A DNA stretch of 64,000 nt from Tupaia tana (taxonomy: Eukaryota > Chordata > Mammalia > Scandentia > Tupaiidae): the NCBI GenBank assembly GCA_026018925.1, contig JAKSZU010000004.1, forward strand, positions 18,134,095 to 18,198,094, given 5' to 3'. Positions within the stretch are counted from its first letter, which is position 1, and the number at the start of each line of letters is the position of its first letter. Below, in pieces: positions 23,596 through 53,377 of this stretch. The notes under the pieces were generated by a model. That model saw nothing but the letters and a program-made list of their open reading frames with translations, did no database searches and had not been told where the DNA came from. The translations under genes were made by a program, and so were the position numbers.

Positions 23596-23799
23596 GGATG
23601 ACCTGGGCAAGATGACTTACCTCATGATGTATTCAAGGAGCTTCCACCTCTTCCCGCCTGTGCCCCAGGTGTACCGCCAGCTCAGCAAGCTGTGGATGGC
23701 CACTCTCTCCCTGCAGGTGAGATGGCATGGATTGGGAGGTGGTTCTGGATGCTCAGGTGTCCCCTGTATACACTCTCTGTGCCCTTTCTTCAAATCCCT

Positions 23800-24140
23800 G
23801 CACTAGTGAGGAAGCACTCAGGCTCTATGTTCAGAGTTCTAGGGCCAAATCCTAGCTCCACGACATATGGATAAATTTCCCTGCTTTTAAGCCTTCATTC
23901 CTTTTCTGTAAATAGGGGTGAATGAAGACCTTTATTTCAAGGTTGAGCTCAGGGTTAAGGCAACAATGTTCATTAGGGCTGTCATGTCCCACCATGCATC
24001 ATGCCCAAAACAACATCGGATAGCATCGTTCATACAGATTACGATGTTGTGCAGTGCCCAACCTGTCCAACTGTGTGCAGCAACTTCATATAGAGTGCTT
24101 AGTCCTGTACCTGGCATGTAGTAAGCACTGATGAATGATC
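23800..24140 (+). mobile_element. MIR, interrupted, in intron 9 of the CYP4B1 pseudogene
   Basis: CAAATCCTAGCTCCACGACA, AGCCTTCATTCCTTTTCTG and GTAAATAGGGGTGAATGA, then after a gap CTGTACCTGGCATGTAGTAA and GCACTGATGAATG. Confidence 0.65.
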
Positions 24141-24349
24141 GCTTTTACCATTGATAGTATAAGGTTGGGAATAATAACTTCCTGAGAGTCAGTTCATTGA
24201 AAGTAGACAGGGTATAGGAGTCCCTGCCTGTCTTTTTGCCTCCTCCCACAAATGTCTGCATCTGGTGCTGTGTGCAGTGCTGGACGTGATGATTGGAAAC
24301 TGGGCATGATGGTGAGCGGAAGGGCTCTGCTGACTTAGTGTGGTCATGA

Positions 24350-24634
<285 letters not shown>

Positions 24635-25064
24635 TAACCAAGATCTAATTCCCTCAGGTCTTTGACACCTTGAACTTTTCCCCGAAAACGTAGCTGGACT
24701 TTTCCCCTAGCTACCCCTTGGTCTTCAAACTCTTCTCCATGAGGTCCAGGTAGGGAAAGGTCTAGCATTCTCAGGTCTTTGGGACTGAGGAAGAGAGGGT
24801 GGACCTTGTGAGGGAGTCATCATCATGGGGAGTCTGTCTAAGGGGAACCATGCTGGTTTGTAGTGGACCTGATGAGGCTAGGTTCTAGGGACCTTCTTGC
24901 CATTATCACGTTCTCTTCTCTGGAAGTGAGTGTGGTGGGTGAATATTTCCAAGACAGAGCACCATGTCGGGAACCCCAGTGTGAATCTACTCAGTCTGTG
25001 ATCCTCACTATGCTTCGAAGGTCTGCTTCTTAAACTGGGGTCAATCAATCTATCAGCCAATTTT

Positions 25065-25323
25065 ATTTTTTTGACAGGTTTTTTGCCATAGGGCATGTGC
25101 CCTCGCCAGAAAGACAGAGAGGGACAGAGAGATGTAAAGCGAGAAACCACCCCCCAGGGAGGATGGCCACACTGCAATCCCTTCTCCTCCATTATCCTCT
25201 TGGGATCTTGTGCACAAACACATACACGCCTGACGTGAGTTTAAACCACCGGGTCTGGGACTCGAACTGTGGTTGACTACATGGGAGTTCAGTAACATAG
25301 CCATTACGCCAACTGCTAGTCCT
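25065..25323 (-). mobile_element. SINE in intron 11 of the CYP4B1 pseudogene
   Basis: Reverse-complement copy ending CAACTGCTAGTCC. Target duplications ATCAGCCAATTTT lie at 25,052 and 25,325. Confidence 0.92.
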
Positions 25324-25405
25324 AATCAGCCAATTTTTTATCCAAAGAAAATAGTTACTGATAACTACAATTTTGACTGGCCACTAAGAGCCTTGGCTAT
25401 CATAA

Positions 25406-25627
<222 letters not shown>

Positions 25628-25630
25628 TAG

Positions 25631-27263
25631 TTCTGCTGAGAGGAGGGACCCAGATGACCCATGCTGTGCCCTTTCCCTGGCACCACCCTGCCCAGGTTGA
25701 ATGTGTAGTGACTGTGGCTCCATCTTTGGGTGACTGGTGATTAGGATGGGAGCGGGCACTGAAATAGACAACCTCCGGGAAATCAGTGCCAGGTAAACCT
25801 GTGAGTCTATAAATGTTCACCGGGCATGTATCTTGAGCTCATTCATTCACTCAACAAACCATTGGTGAGTACCTCCTTGTTTTGAGAAAGAAAGTCCATT
25901 TGCCTCCTACACTTGGCAATCTTTCTCAAATGTAGCAGAAACTTACTTCCCAGGTTAATGGTTCATAGTGAACGCAGCGGAAGCTTGGCCTTGAGATTCA
26001 TGGTTATGACCAGTACCACACTACAGAGAGATCGCTTAGGGATTGCCTCTTTATGGAGATGTGTTCTTATTTTAACTTTGTGTGTGTGTGTTTGGATATA
26101 ACTGACATAACGAAAAGTTGCCTAAGCCAAGACTATACAGAATAAGGACTAATTCTAAGGCAAACTCCTGTGTGATCACCACCAAAGTCATAGACTACGG
26201 AAAATGGTTTAGCTGGTGTGTCTCTGTCTCCCCTGACGTGGATCTCTGCCATCTCTGCCATCATCAACATTTGTGCTTGCTAGTCACACGATGCCCTGAG
26301 TACTCATACTTAGGCTGGGGGAGGGAATAGACTGGCATTAGGAGAGGGCTTCTTGGAAGAAAGGGAGCTCATTTGAATCAGCTGAAATTCAGCCTTGAAG
26401 CATGGGTGAGGTATGAAGGTGCAACGAAGGGGCCTTGAAGGGGCCCTGGAGGCCAAATGATGAATTAGACATCTTTCCCTGTCACCCCTTGCAGCAGCTG
26501 CCTGGTCTGGCTCAACACACACCTCTACGTACAAGATCTAAGGCCTTTAGTGGGCTCCAGTCCAGGAACTGGACAGTGTAGGAAGACGCACAAACCTGAG
26601 AATGCAGAAGGGGGTGGAGCAAGAGAGAAGTCCAGCCCTAGGATGGAACTGTCTGTCTGGTGCTCTGGGAACGTCCTATCTGGAGAAACATCCTTTTTAT
26701 TATTGATGCTCCCCTTCTTGGAAGAAGGCCACCCCCAGCAGGTCTGTCACAGGCTACCTGCTCACTCCCGAAAAGCCTTGGAGCGGAGGTCCCAGGTAGT
26801 ATGCCAGGGTGTGTCTCCCAGCTGTCGGTCCCTTGCCCAAGTCACCGACTTCATTCTGTCCTGGCACCTGGAAAGAACCCAAACTGACTATTGTCTGCAT
26901 AAGTGAAGATAAGATTTCAAGAGTCATTCCCTGGGAGCTGAGCCCAGAGGTGGTAACTACTTACCCCTGGGTGGCACCTGAATCCAAAATGCATCCACTT
27001 CCCTTAATTCTTTGAATATGGAGGAGGTCATGAGGCCAAATGGAAGGAGGCTGTTATCCCACTCAGTGTTAAGGGACAGAACCCATAAGATACTCCTCAG
27101 GGAGGAGCTTGCATGGAAGTTCTCTGATCAACACACCTTCATTAGTGTTGGTGCTATCTCTGAGGGTGTCCATGGGAAACGGGGCTGGGATGACTGGTGG
27201 GCACCAGAGATGGACTCCACCTAATCCTTCCACTCTCAAATGCATCATGCTGTCTCCTAAGAT

Positions 27264-27305
<42 letters not shown>

Positions 27306-28510
27306 ATGTGGGTATGTGAGGCACACACTAGTGTGGCAGTATGTCAGTGTCTCTGTGTGAATCATGGGGATGTGCATATGGGTGTGAACGCAATCTAGGT
27401 TTTGCCCATTACCTTCAGCCAGCAGGTTATTTCTTGGTCACTTACCCACCTCTTGTGAACTCCTGTGCTTAGAGAACTTGTCCATGGCTGACCCAATAGA
27501 ACCCTGTACTCCCAGTGTCTCTTGGTCTCTGAGCACAGCTTATACCCGAATCCATGCCAGGGACCTGCTGAATGTCCTGTCCAGGATGATCGCAGCTCAC
27601 TACTTTGCCTCAGTGGATACTATCTTCGTTCCTCCCACTGGTCAAATAACGAGTACCCATCCCGTCCCTTTCCTGTCCCTGTCAGAGCAGGGCTGAGGTA
27701 GCCCAGTCATCTGGGAGTATAGGAGATTGGGAGGGCTCCTGGCTCCAGGCTGTGATTAAGGGAGAAGCCCTGCAGGGAAGGAGAACCTGGTGTCATACTG
27801 CAGATTAGAACTCCATGGAGGTCTGTCTACAGCATCCAGGGCACTGGGTTAGCAGTGGGGACTGGGGGTAGGGAGTGGCAGGACCTCCTGTGTTTAGATC
27901 CAGCAAACACAGCAGGGTCTAGGTGACAAACAGGGGGGCAGGGATGGCAGCCCAGGGAACCCAGTGAGAGGGCACAGAGGCCAAGTGCTGGGAATGGAGC
28001 TCAAGCCAGGACACTAGCACCCAGGCAGGCACCATGTGAGGACAAGGCTCAGGACACCCCTCCTCCCTCATTGTGATCAGCCTGGGAGGTAGCAGACAGG
28101 CAAAATGCTGTCCTGGGTGAGTTAGGGACCAAGTGAGGACAGGGCTCAGATCATCCCTCCTCCCTCAGGGTGGCCAGTCAGGGAGGCAGAGGAGTGGCAA
28201 GAAGCTGTCCTAGGGGAAGTGGCTGCTTTGGGTCTGAAAAACCATCACAAGGGCCATACCCACCTCTTGGCACCATCCAGGCTTGTTGGACAGCAGTCAA
28301 TTCCAGGAGCCTCCTGGGGATCTTGGGTGCCCAGACTGTGATGGAGCCAGCACCCCTGGACACATGGTTAGGTTTGGCTTTCTTCTCCCACCTCACTGGG
28401 AGTATAAGAAGCTGGAACCTGCAACCCTCATGCCAGCCTGGCTAGAAGGATTTCCTTCTCATCATAAGACCATCCTGGCCTGACCCCATTCTGAAACCTT
28501 GAGTGTGAGG
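25631..28510. other. Space between the convergent CYP4B1 tail and RPS15A pseudogene
   Basis: No coding sequence recognised; largely unique sequence with a (TG)n run at 27,266-27,303 and a two-copy tandem repeat near 28,031. Open frames here are short and show no known domain. Confidence 0.5.
28031..28225. repeat. Two-copy tandem repeat, period about 97 bp
   Basis: ACCATGTGAGGACAAGGCTC from 28,031 and ACCAAGTGAGGACAGGGCTC from 28,128, each followed by CCCTCCTCCCTCA and GCTGTCCT. Confidence 0.85.
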
Positions 28511-28523
28511 AAAGCTAGCCCAA

Positions 28524-29004
28524 CTCTTCCCGCCATCTTTCTGTGACACCACATTGGTCCATGTGAATATTCTGGCCCATGCTCTCAAGATCACCAACAC
28601 TGCTGTAAAGAGAGGCAAATGCCAGGTTCTTATGAAGCCACATTCCAAAGTCATTGTCTGGGTTTTAACTGTCATAAGGAAGCACAGTTACACTGCCGAA
28701 TTTGACATCATCTGTAAGTAACCACAGGGAAAAACGGATGTGGACCTCAGTGGCAGGCTTTACCAGTGTGGAGTAATCAGTCCCAGATTTGATGTGCAGC
28801 TCCAAGATGTAGGAAAATGGCAGCACCATCTGCTGCTGTCCTGTCAGTTTGGTTTCATTGCACGGACATCCTCAGCTGGCATCATGGACCACAAAGAAGC
28901 AAGACAGAAATATACGGGAGAGAAAATCCTGGGATTTTTTTCCTAGGTGCGTAGTACACACATACAAATAAAATGCCTCAATGAAAAGAAAGGAAAGAAA
29001 AAGA
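28524..29004 (+). pseudogene. RPS15A: Processed pseudogene of ribosomal protein S15a
   Basis: It is intronless, with a 5' leader like RPS15A mRNA (CTCTTCCCGCCATCTTTC). The body translates in pieces as RPS15A ([42 protein letters not shown] with a TAG stop at 28,944). It then has AATAAA near 28,967 and an A-rich tail. The start region has lost several bases and there are in-frame stops upstream (for example ..CK*PQG..), so it is not translatable as a whole. Target-site duplications AAAGCTAGCCCAA flank it at 28,511-28,523 and 29,005-29,017. It sits between the convergent CYP4B1 tail and CYP4A. Confidence 0.92.
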
Positions 29005-29335
29005 AAAGCTAGCCCAAAACAGAATGGAGTTGACCTCTTTTTCAACAGGTGGAAGCTTTTCTCTTTTCCCAGAAAAGAGCCTCTGTCCACATTCCTTTGC
29101 CAGGAAGCTTGGTAGCTGTACAGGGCGTGGAGTGTCAGGGTTCACATGGTGTGAGGCTGTGTGAAGAGGAAGAAACTGGTCAGGCAGCCTGGGTTTTTCT
29201 GTTCTCCTTTCTCAGAGGGGCTTGTCTCCTCTGTCCTTCCCTCTGTCTCTTTTCTATTCTCTCCATATCCCTGCGAGAAAAGCTGGGCACTACCTTCAAC
29301 CTTGCGAACGTTATTCCAGGGAGTAGGGAAGACAA

Positions 29336-29518
29336 AGAGGGTGTGGGAATAGTCAGGTGAGTGGGTGCTGCCCAGACAGATGTTGATGGGCAGACCAGGA
29401 GACATGTAGGGACTGCACTGTCTTGAGAGGGTGTGGGAATACAGTCGGGTGGGTGGGTACTGCCCAGAGAGATGTTGACGGGCAGACCAGGTGATAGGTA
29501 GGGACTGCACTGTCCTGC
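29336..29518. repeat. Two-copy tandem repeat, period 90 bp
   Basis: AGAGGGTGTGGGAATA starts at 29,336 and 29,426. Both units contain TGCCCAGA.AGATGTTGA and GTAGGGACTGCACTGTC. Confidence 0.9.
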
Positions 29519-29619
29519 ACTTGTGCCCATCTCACAGTCCTCCTATTCCCTGGAGCTTTGAATATATGACCTCATATACCAAAATGGACTTTGAAGATGA
29601 TAACAAGTGAAGACTATTA

Positions 29620-30290
29620 ACACGTTCATCCACTTCCTGTCAAAACCCAGAAGTTGTTTATTATTGCTGAATAGTATTCCATTGAGTATATGTGCCACGG
29701 TTTTTCTATCCATTCATCTGTTTGTGGGCATTTGGGTTGTTTCCATGACTTAGCAATTGTGAATAGTGCCGCAATAAACATTGATGTGCAAGCACTTTTC
29801 CTATTAAGTAATCTTCTGTCCTTTGGGTAGATACCAAGGAGTGAGATTGCTGGATCATACAGTAGTTCTATTTGTAGGTTTTTGAGGAATCTCCAAATTG
29901 TTCTCCACAGTGGCTGAACCAATTTACATTCCCACCAGCAGTGTAAGAGAGTTACCCCACTTAATATATATTGAGCGTCCGCACTCTATGATTAAAACTA
30001 ATTGACTAAAGGGTATAGAAACAGAGTATATAGATGTAAATACCAGATATAGTGTGTGTGAAAGAGAAGGGTCTGAGGAAGAACATTTAGAAGAAAAATA
30101 GGGAGGCAAAGCATTAATGGCACAAAGAAATGTGGTATTATCTGTTGAAGATATGTTGTAGTTTTATCAACTGTACTAGGGAGAAATGTTCACCTGTTGA
30201 AATATCCATTTTGTAAGCCAAATAATAATGTGATTGAATGTATAAAAGAAAATGAAATGAATAAAAAGTATATTTAAAAAATTAATTTAA
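29620..30290 (+). mobile_element. L1 3' end with inverted 5' part (twin priming)
   Basis: 29,626-29,948 is antisense ORF2 C-terminus ([26 protein letters not shown] on the minus strand). At about 29,950 it switches to the sense 3' UTR (CCACTTAATATATATTGAGC ... GATTGAATGTATAAAAG) ending A-rich. Inverted 5' plus direct 3' segments are the known signature of twin priming. Confidence 0.85.
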
Positions 30291-30549
30291 CGAAATAAAA
30301 CTACTCTGTTTTTCTTCAAAAAAAAAAAAATAAGGAATATTAGCATGGAGAAATCATCCAAAGGGGTTCCACATAATGACAAGAGTCCTAATAGAGGGAA
30401 GTACGTAAAGACAGTGAGTGAGAGGGATCCAAAGAGGCTGCTGGCTCTTGAGAAAGGAAGGGATCAGTACCAAGGAATTCAAGAACTGTATCTCTAGAGC
30501 TGAGCAGCCAGGGCATGGGGCTCCTCTAGAACCTGAAGATGGGACTTGG

Positions 30550-30675
30550 CAAGTTGGCAACTTGACTTTGGCCAGTGAAACCCATTTTGCACTTCTGACC
30601 TCCAGAACAATAAGATTGCAAATGTGTTGTTTTAGTTCACTAAGGATGTGGTAGTTTATTGCAGCAGCGATGGGG
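30550..30675 (+). mobile_element. MaLR (MLT1-like) LTR 3' end, ancient fossil
   Basis: TTGACTTTGGCCAGTGA, GACCTCCAGAACAATAAGA and GTGTTGTTTTAGTTCACTAA match the 3' part of mammalian MLT1 LTRs as I know them. The left boundary may reach about 30,350. Old and degraded. Confidence 0.6.
30655..30660 (-). other. Candidate polyadenylation signal for the CYP4A gene
   Basis: AATAAA on the minus strand, about 315 bp beyond the CYP4A stop codon, and the only such hexamer I find between there and the stop. It lies in the antisense of an old MaLR-type LTR end, so the gene may use a signal contributed by that fossil. Confidence 0.3.
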
Positions 30676-30974
30676 CGGTCAGACAGGAACCAAGAAGCAG
30701 GCAGGAAGGCAAAGGGATGGAACAGAAAGGCAGGCAGGGTGGACATTGATCAGGAGGGAGTTGGACAGGCAGTGACACGGGTGGGAAAGAGTTAAGGAGA
30801 AGTGAGTGGGGATCTTGCAGAAAGATGATAGCAGGAAACAGACAGGAGCTGGAGCAAGCAGGTAGGAAGAAGAACAGGTGGGCAGGTAAAAGCAGGATGT
30901 GGACAGGGGGCCAGAGCAGGGGACAAGAAGACAGCACGGCAAATGGAAGTCCTCAGAGCCTGCTGTTGTCCCTT

Positions 30975-48809
<17,835 letters not shown>

Positions 48810-48930
48810 GGTGCAGTGAAGGGCTCAGGACCACTGACTGCCCCTGTCACTGACCGCCTCTGATACCTGCCCAGTGCTGGGGGTTTTCCCCGCCCACTTA
48901 AGGGGAGGGGAAGGAGAGCAAATTTAGAGT
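48810..48930 (-). promoter_or_regulatory. Probable proximal promoter and 5' UTR of the complete CYP4A gene
   Basis: On the minus strand, about 70-90 bp before the ATG, there is a GC box (GTGGGCGGGG) directly preceded by a CCCTTAAG motif. There is no obvious TATA box at a fixed distance. The same arrangement sits before exon 1 of the unit A paralogue. I see no clear direct-repeat PPAR element, although CYP4A genes are known PPAR-alpha targets in other mammals. The transcription start is not determined. Confidence 0.4.
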
Positions 48931-49536
48931 TCATTGTCCAGGGGTAATTGACCTGAGATCCTCCTTGGGAAACTGAAGAAGAAAGCATTATCAGTGGACA
49001 GTGATGAGGTTTGTACGGGCCAACATTCTACTCTTCTTATTACTCACAATTATTTCGTGAAATTCTACTATGTGCCAGGCAGCGTGCAAGGTGGCCTCAC
49101 ATAGCTGCAGGGAGAACAGATATGATCCCCAACAACAAGGAATTCATGGCCTAGTTGACCAAATGGTCAGTAGGTCAGGCTGACTTTATTTTTACCCAAG
49201 AAACTGAGCACTGAGAGTTAAAGTGATGTGTTTGGAGATAGACAGCCATGGAGAAGTCGAGGATTAATTAGCCCCTGTGGGACTCCTACATTGCCTTCAC
49301 AGCTGCCTCTGAAATGTTCTGGGCTGGTCCCATCCTCTGCTCTGTTACGACCCAGTGCCTGTGCTAGTGGATAGAGTACAGGACTTGGACACAGGAGGCT
49401 CGAGCCTCAGGCTCACGGCACAGGGAGCAAGTTGCTCATGCCCTCTGAGCCTCAGCTTCTTCTTGTATTAAGTGGGATAATAATTCCTCTTCTCAGTACC
49501 TCATAGGACTTTCACTCTTTCACTCATTCAGGGAAT

Positions 49537-49798
49537 AGTTTTTTTTGGAGAGGATTTTGCTATAGGGTGCGTGCGCTCACCAGACAGACAGAGAGGAGAC
49601 AGAGAGACAAAAAGCGAGAAATCACCCCCCAGGGGGATGGCCACGCCGCAATCCCTTCTCCTCCATTCTCCTCTCAGGATCTTGGGCATGCACGCACACG
49701 TGCCCAGCATGAGTTTTAAGCCACCAGGTCTGGGACGCGAACCGCGGTTGACTACATGGGAGTCCAGTGACATAGCCATTATGCTAACTGCTGGTCCC
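49537..49798 (-). mobile_element. Young SINE, first of two in one target, unit B only
   Basis: TTTTTTTTGGAGAGGATTTTG to GCTAACTGCTGGTCCC. The target TCAGGGAAT stands before it and between it and the next SINE. Unit A (3,331-3,356) is empty. Confidence 0.95.
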
Positions 49799-49809
49799 AT
49801 TCAGGGAAT

Positions 49810-50061
49810 TTTTTTTTTTTTTGGAGAGGTTTTATGCTATAGGGTGTGTGCGCTCACCAGAGAGAGACAGAGAGACAGAAAGCAAGAAATCATCCCCCAG
49901 GGGGGATGGCCACACCACAATCCCTTCTCCTCCATTCTCCTCTCGGGATCTTGGGCATGCACGCACACGCGCCTGGCATGAGTTTTAAGCCACTGGGTCC
50001 GGGAGGCGAACTGCGGTCGACTACATGGGAGTCCAGCGACATAGCCATTACTGCTGGTCCC
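49810..50061 (-). mobile_element. Young SINE, second of two in one target, unit B only
   Basis: Poly(T) GGAGAGGTTTTATGC to TACTGCTGGTCCC, with a small loss of CGCTAA in the head. Followed by the third copy of TCAGGGAAT. Confidence 0.95.
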
Positions 50062-50259
50062 TCAGGGAATATTTTTTGAGCTTACAGTCTAGTGAGTAAA
50101 AGTAGAAAGTACATCAATAAATTAAATATGATAAGGCTTTCCTGAAAAAGCTGAAATGCCCACTCTGGGAAGAAAATATCTAAAAGGAAGGAAACCAGTG
50201 AAAGATGAGAAAGAAGAAGAATCATTGGGTCTTATAGGAGTCCACCAGGTAGAGCGTGG

Positions 50260-51495
50260 TGGCAGAGGCCATGTAGCCAGCACAGGCAGAGCCTAAAGAG
50301 CGGCCTCTCATGTCTAAGCAAGGCTTGGGTGAGAAGAGCTGCAGGCAAGACCACAGCTGTGAGCTCAAGCTTTCAACTGTGTTTGTAGTGCTGGTTTGTG
50401 CTGTTTTTGCTTTCAGTCTCTCTGCCATGGGCTTTACTGTCATTACGGTACCCTGTAAGGGTAAAATAACACCCCCAGACTTACTGTAACTTTTACAATA
50501 AAAACAACTAATAAACCTGAAAGAATGTAGACCTCTAAGGCGGCAGCCAACGGGAATTATTTCGTGAGACTCACCCCACCTGCCTGGAAAATATCAATAA
50601 AGAATGCTACATTCACTTTTCCTACTGGGGACTACATAGATAGCATTAGAAAGGTTTGGGTTAATGGAAAACTACTAAATTGATGAAACGAACTCAGTAA
50701 CTGGGAGGGGTTCAGGGGCTCATCCGCAAAATACTGATGCCCCAAAGACCATGAGTCACCTTTGATCTCAAGACAAGGAAAAATTGCCGCTCCTCTGAGC
50801 CACAGCCATTGTATAGAACAGCATGCAGAGGGTCACACGTACACAATAACCTTTAGGTCAGTAATTAAGCTGCTTACAAGACCACATTCCTTTCCCATGT
50901 GGGCAATAGGCTCACCCCCTTAGATGTAGATTACCTCAGGCTCTCCCTCTTAGCTGTAGATTACCCCAGAGATAATATAGATGTTCTACTTTAGTATATA
51001 TTAACCATGTCTTTACTTAACCAGATAAGATTTCTATCTAGACCTCTGGCCTGGGGCTGAAGTGATCAAGCTGGCCTGGGGCTGAAGTTATCAAGCTTGC
51101 TGAAAAACCTCTCATCTGCAAGGCCATACTCGGCAATCAAGATCTAAGAAGAAAATATACCAGACAGATGGACTCCCTTGCCCTGAGGACTGTGATTGAC
51201 TTCACCTGATCAAACAGAACAGTACATCATGTTTTATGATTATTGTTCCTATGCTTTGAATACTTCACTTTTTAAAGTAAAATCTTTTACCTTCCCCACA
51301 CCCCTCATACTTCTGTAAACATCCCTCAATAAAAACGTATGTCTCCTAGCCACAGACGCTGCAGTCTTGAGCTTGCTCTGACTGTAGTCGGCTGAGAACA
51401 TGATAAAAAGCATACAGGTCTCTGCCTGATTTCTTATTGCCCACGTCGCCTTCCGTAGCGTCTCAACCCACCCTGGCTGGAGCAGGTCTCTGGCA
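50260..51495 (+). mobile_element. Second solo LTR fossil of the same family, unit B only
   Basis: A 1.24-kb block TGGCAGAGG...CTCTGGCA between 6-bp repeats GCGTGG/GCATGG. Long stretches match the LTR at 45,466 (CTCTCTGCCATGGGC, GACTCACCCCACC, CATCATGTTTTATGATTATT-like). Unit A has no insert at about 3,571. Same orientation as the first; no internal region. Confidence 0.85.
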
Positions 51496-53377
51496 GCATG
51501 GTTGGTAATGGAAGGGACACCAGCAAAGTCTTGAGATGACATGTGAAGGAACAAGGGAAAGGTCCATGTTCATTGTCAAGTCCCTGCCCTCACTTTTCAT
51601 GATTATCTCCCATAAGATCAAATCCAAGGCCCAGAATTCAGAAAGAGATGTTTCAGAAAGAGTCTCACACCTGCCAGCCCATCCAGAGTAGGAGTGTCCT
51701 CCAGTCCTGCTCCCTCGCCCACCTAATGTCTCACTCCCAACACCCTCCTCTGCCTGACCTGTTGACCAGTCAGTCATTACAAAATCCATAGGTCCAGAGT
51801 CCCATTCTTTCCCCCTAAATCTTGGATCCTGTTCAAGCTACAGGTGGGGGGATGAGGGTCATGCAACCACTCTCACCCCATTCCCCTCAACTTTGTTCTA
51901 GTTTGTTGTTAATCTTCACCCCACATCCACCACCATGGACTTTTACCCTCTGACTCTTTCCTACCTATGCTCAGCACCTACTTTTTACCCCCAATGTGAG
52001 GGGGAGTGTTGGGGACAGATGCACAGAAAGCCTGGCTTTGACTTCCAAATGTGATTCTTTTTTTCCTGAGTCCTTAATTTCTTCTTTGTGTTTGAGGTCC
52101 TAATGTGGTAAGTACTACCTTTAGCAAGCACTTACTATGTTCTAGGTACTTAGCAAGTAACATTCCAAGCTTTTTCTCACAATAACCTAAAAACATGTTT
52201 TTTAAAAAGATCTCAAAGTGTAGGTGGGAAAGAAAGGAGCTAAGAGGTGAGTGGTATGTCTAGGGTTTCCCAGTTGGTAAGGAGTACAGCCAAATTCTGA
52301 CATAGCCAATCTGGCACCAGAAGCATTGCAGTTAACCATTCACATTATGATGTAGTAATTCCAGTCCAAATGGCAGCTCCTAAGCTTTCCAGGGGCATTT
52401 CTTGTTTGCTGTGTTTTATCCAACATCTCCAAGTATCAGGAAGATGGGACAGCTATCAACTACACGTTGACGTAAATGCATGCCTCACTACACAGGGCCA
52501 CTCATATTGCCAGATATAGCAAAACCATTAAAATGATGTTCTTTGGAAATTTTAGTCATCTGAGTAATGCTGATTATAAGTGATTATAGCAGAATATGGA
52601 GCTGTAGGAAGAATACAAGCTGAATTCTTTGAAAAATTGTGCATGACATCATTGAGAATTATTAACAAGTAAACATCTTTCCCATATGTTTGGTATCTAG
52701 ATACCTGCACCAGTGACTCCCAGAAAGTTGTAGCTGAGCATTCTCTATACGTACGATCCCTATCGTATAGCACAGAGGACTGCCTTTATCATTGATGCTC
52801 AATAAATACCTACTGGTTTGACAAATGAGTGGGAAAAGGAATGATTAATTTTTGTACAGGGTAGGTCATCATTGTGAATTAAATAAATTCAGTTTTGGGT
52901 ACTTTTTTAAAAAATTAAGTGTTTTGTTTTAGGGCGTGTGTTCTAACCAAAGAGAGAAAGTGAGAAATTCAGAAAGTAAAAGATATTTTAGAAATAGTTT
53001 TTCAACAGCTGGCTGATCAAAAATTTGAATATCCTCCAACTCTCTAGCCCACCTAATGTCTCACTCCCAACACTGTCCTTTGCCCTACCCGCTGACCAGT
53101 GAGTCATTACATAACCTGTATGTTCAGAGTTCCATTGTTTTCTCCTAAATCTTGGATCCAGTTCAGGCCACAGTCAGATAGTCATGCAACCAGGAAGAAT
53201 TTCCACAGCATAATCCCTTCTCTCCAAGTCTCCTCTCAGAATTTTGGACACTCAAGCACACATGCCTCATATTCTTTTCAAGCCACTGGGTCTGGGGCTC
53301 AAACTGTGCAGCCATCCAGGTGGGATCCAGTGCCTTAAACTCCATGCCATCTTCTGGCCCCATTGGGTACCACCTTT

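Larger units (their letters stand above)
1..23650. repeat. Tandem duplication unit A, visible part homologous to unit B
   Basis: With its own insertions removed, this stretch aligns in order and orientation with 44,937-63,548. Anchors: 1 with 44,937; exon 1 at 2,417 with 48,615; 4,458 with 52,389; 11,244 with 52,401; 17,440 with 57,470; 18,530 with 58,512; 22,081 with 61,265; 23,596 with 63,490. Similarity is lost between about 12,800-17,400 (A) and 55,550-57,450 (B), where each unit holds its own repeats. The end of the unit is not visible on the left. Confidence 0.88.

Noticed and set aside
23308-23601. Open frames before CYP4B1 exon 9 as a possible exon 8
   Set aside because: A weak likeness to the exon 8 start only; the I-helix motif is not recoverable, so no exon is called.
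27266-27303. TG repeats as regulatory or CRISPR-like arrays
   Set aside because: Simple dinucleotide microsatellites; there are no spaced repeats of CRISPR type in this animal DNA.
29180-29530. 116-codon minus-strand frame
   Set aside because: It covers the 90-bp tandem repeat and has no recognisable domain.
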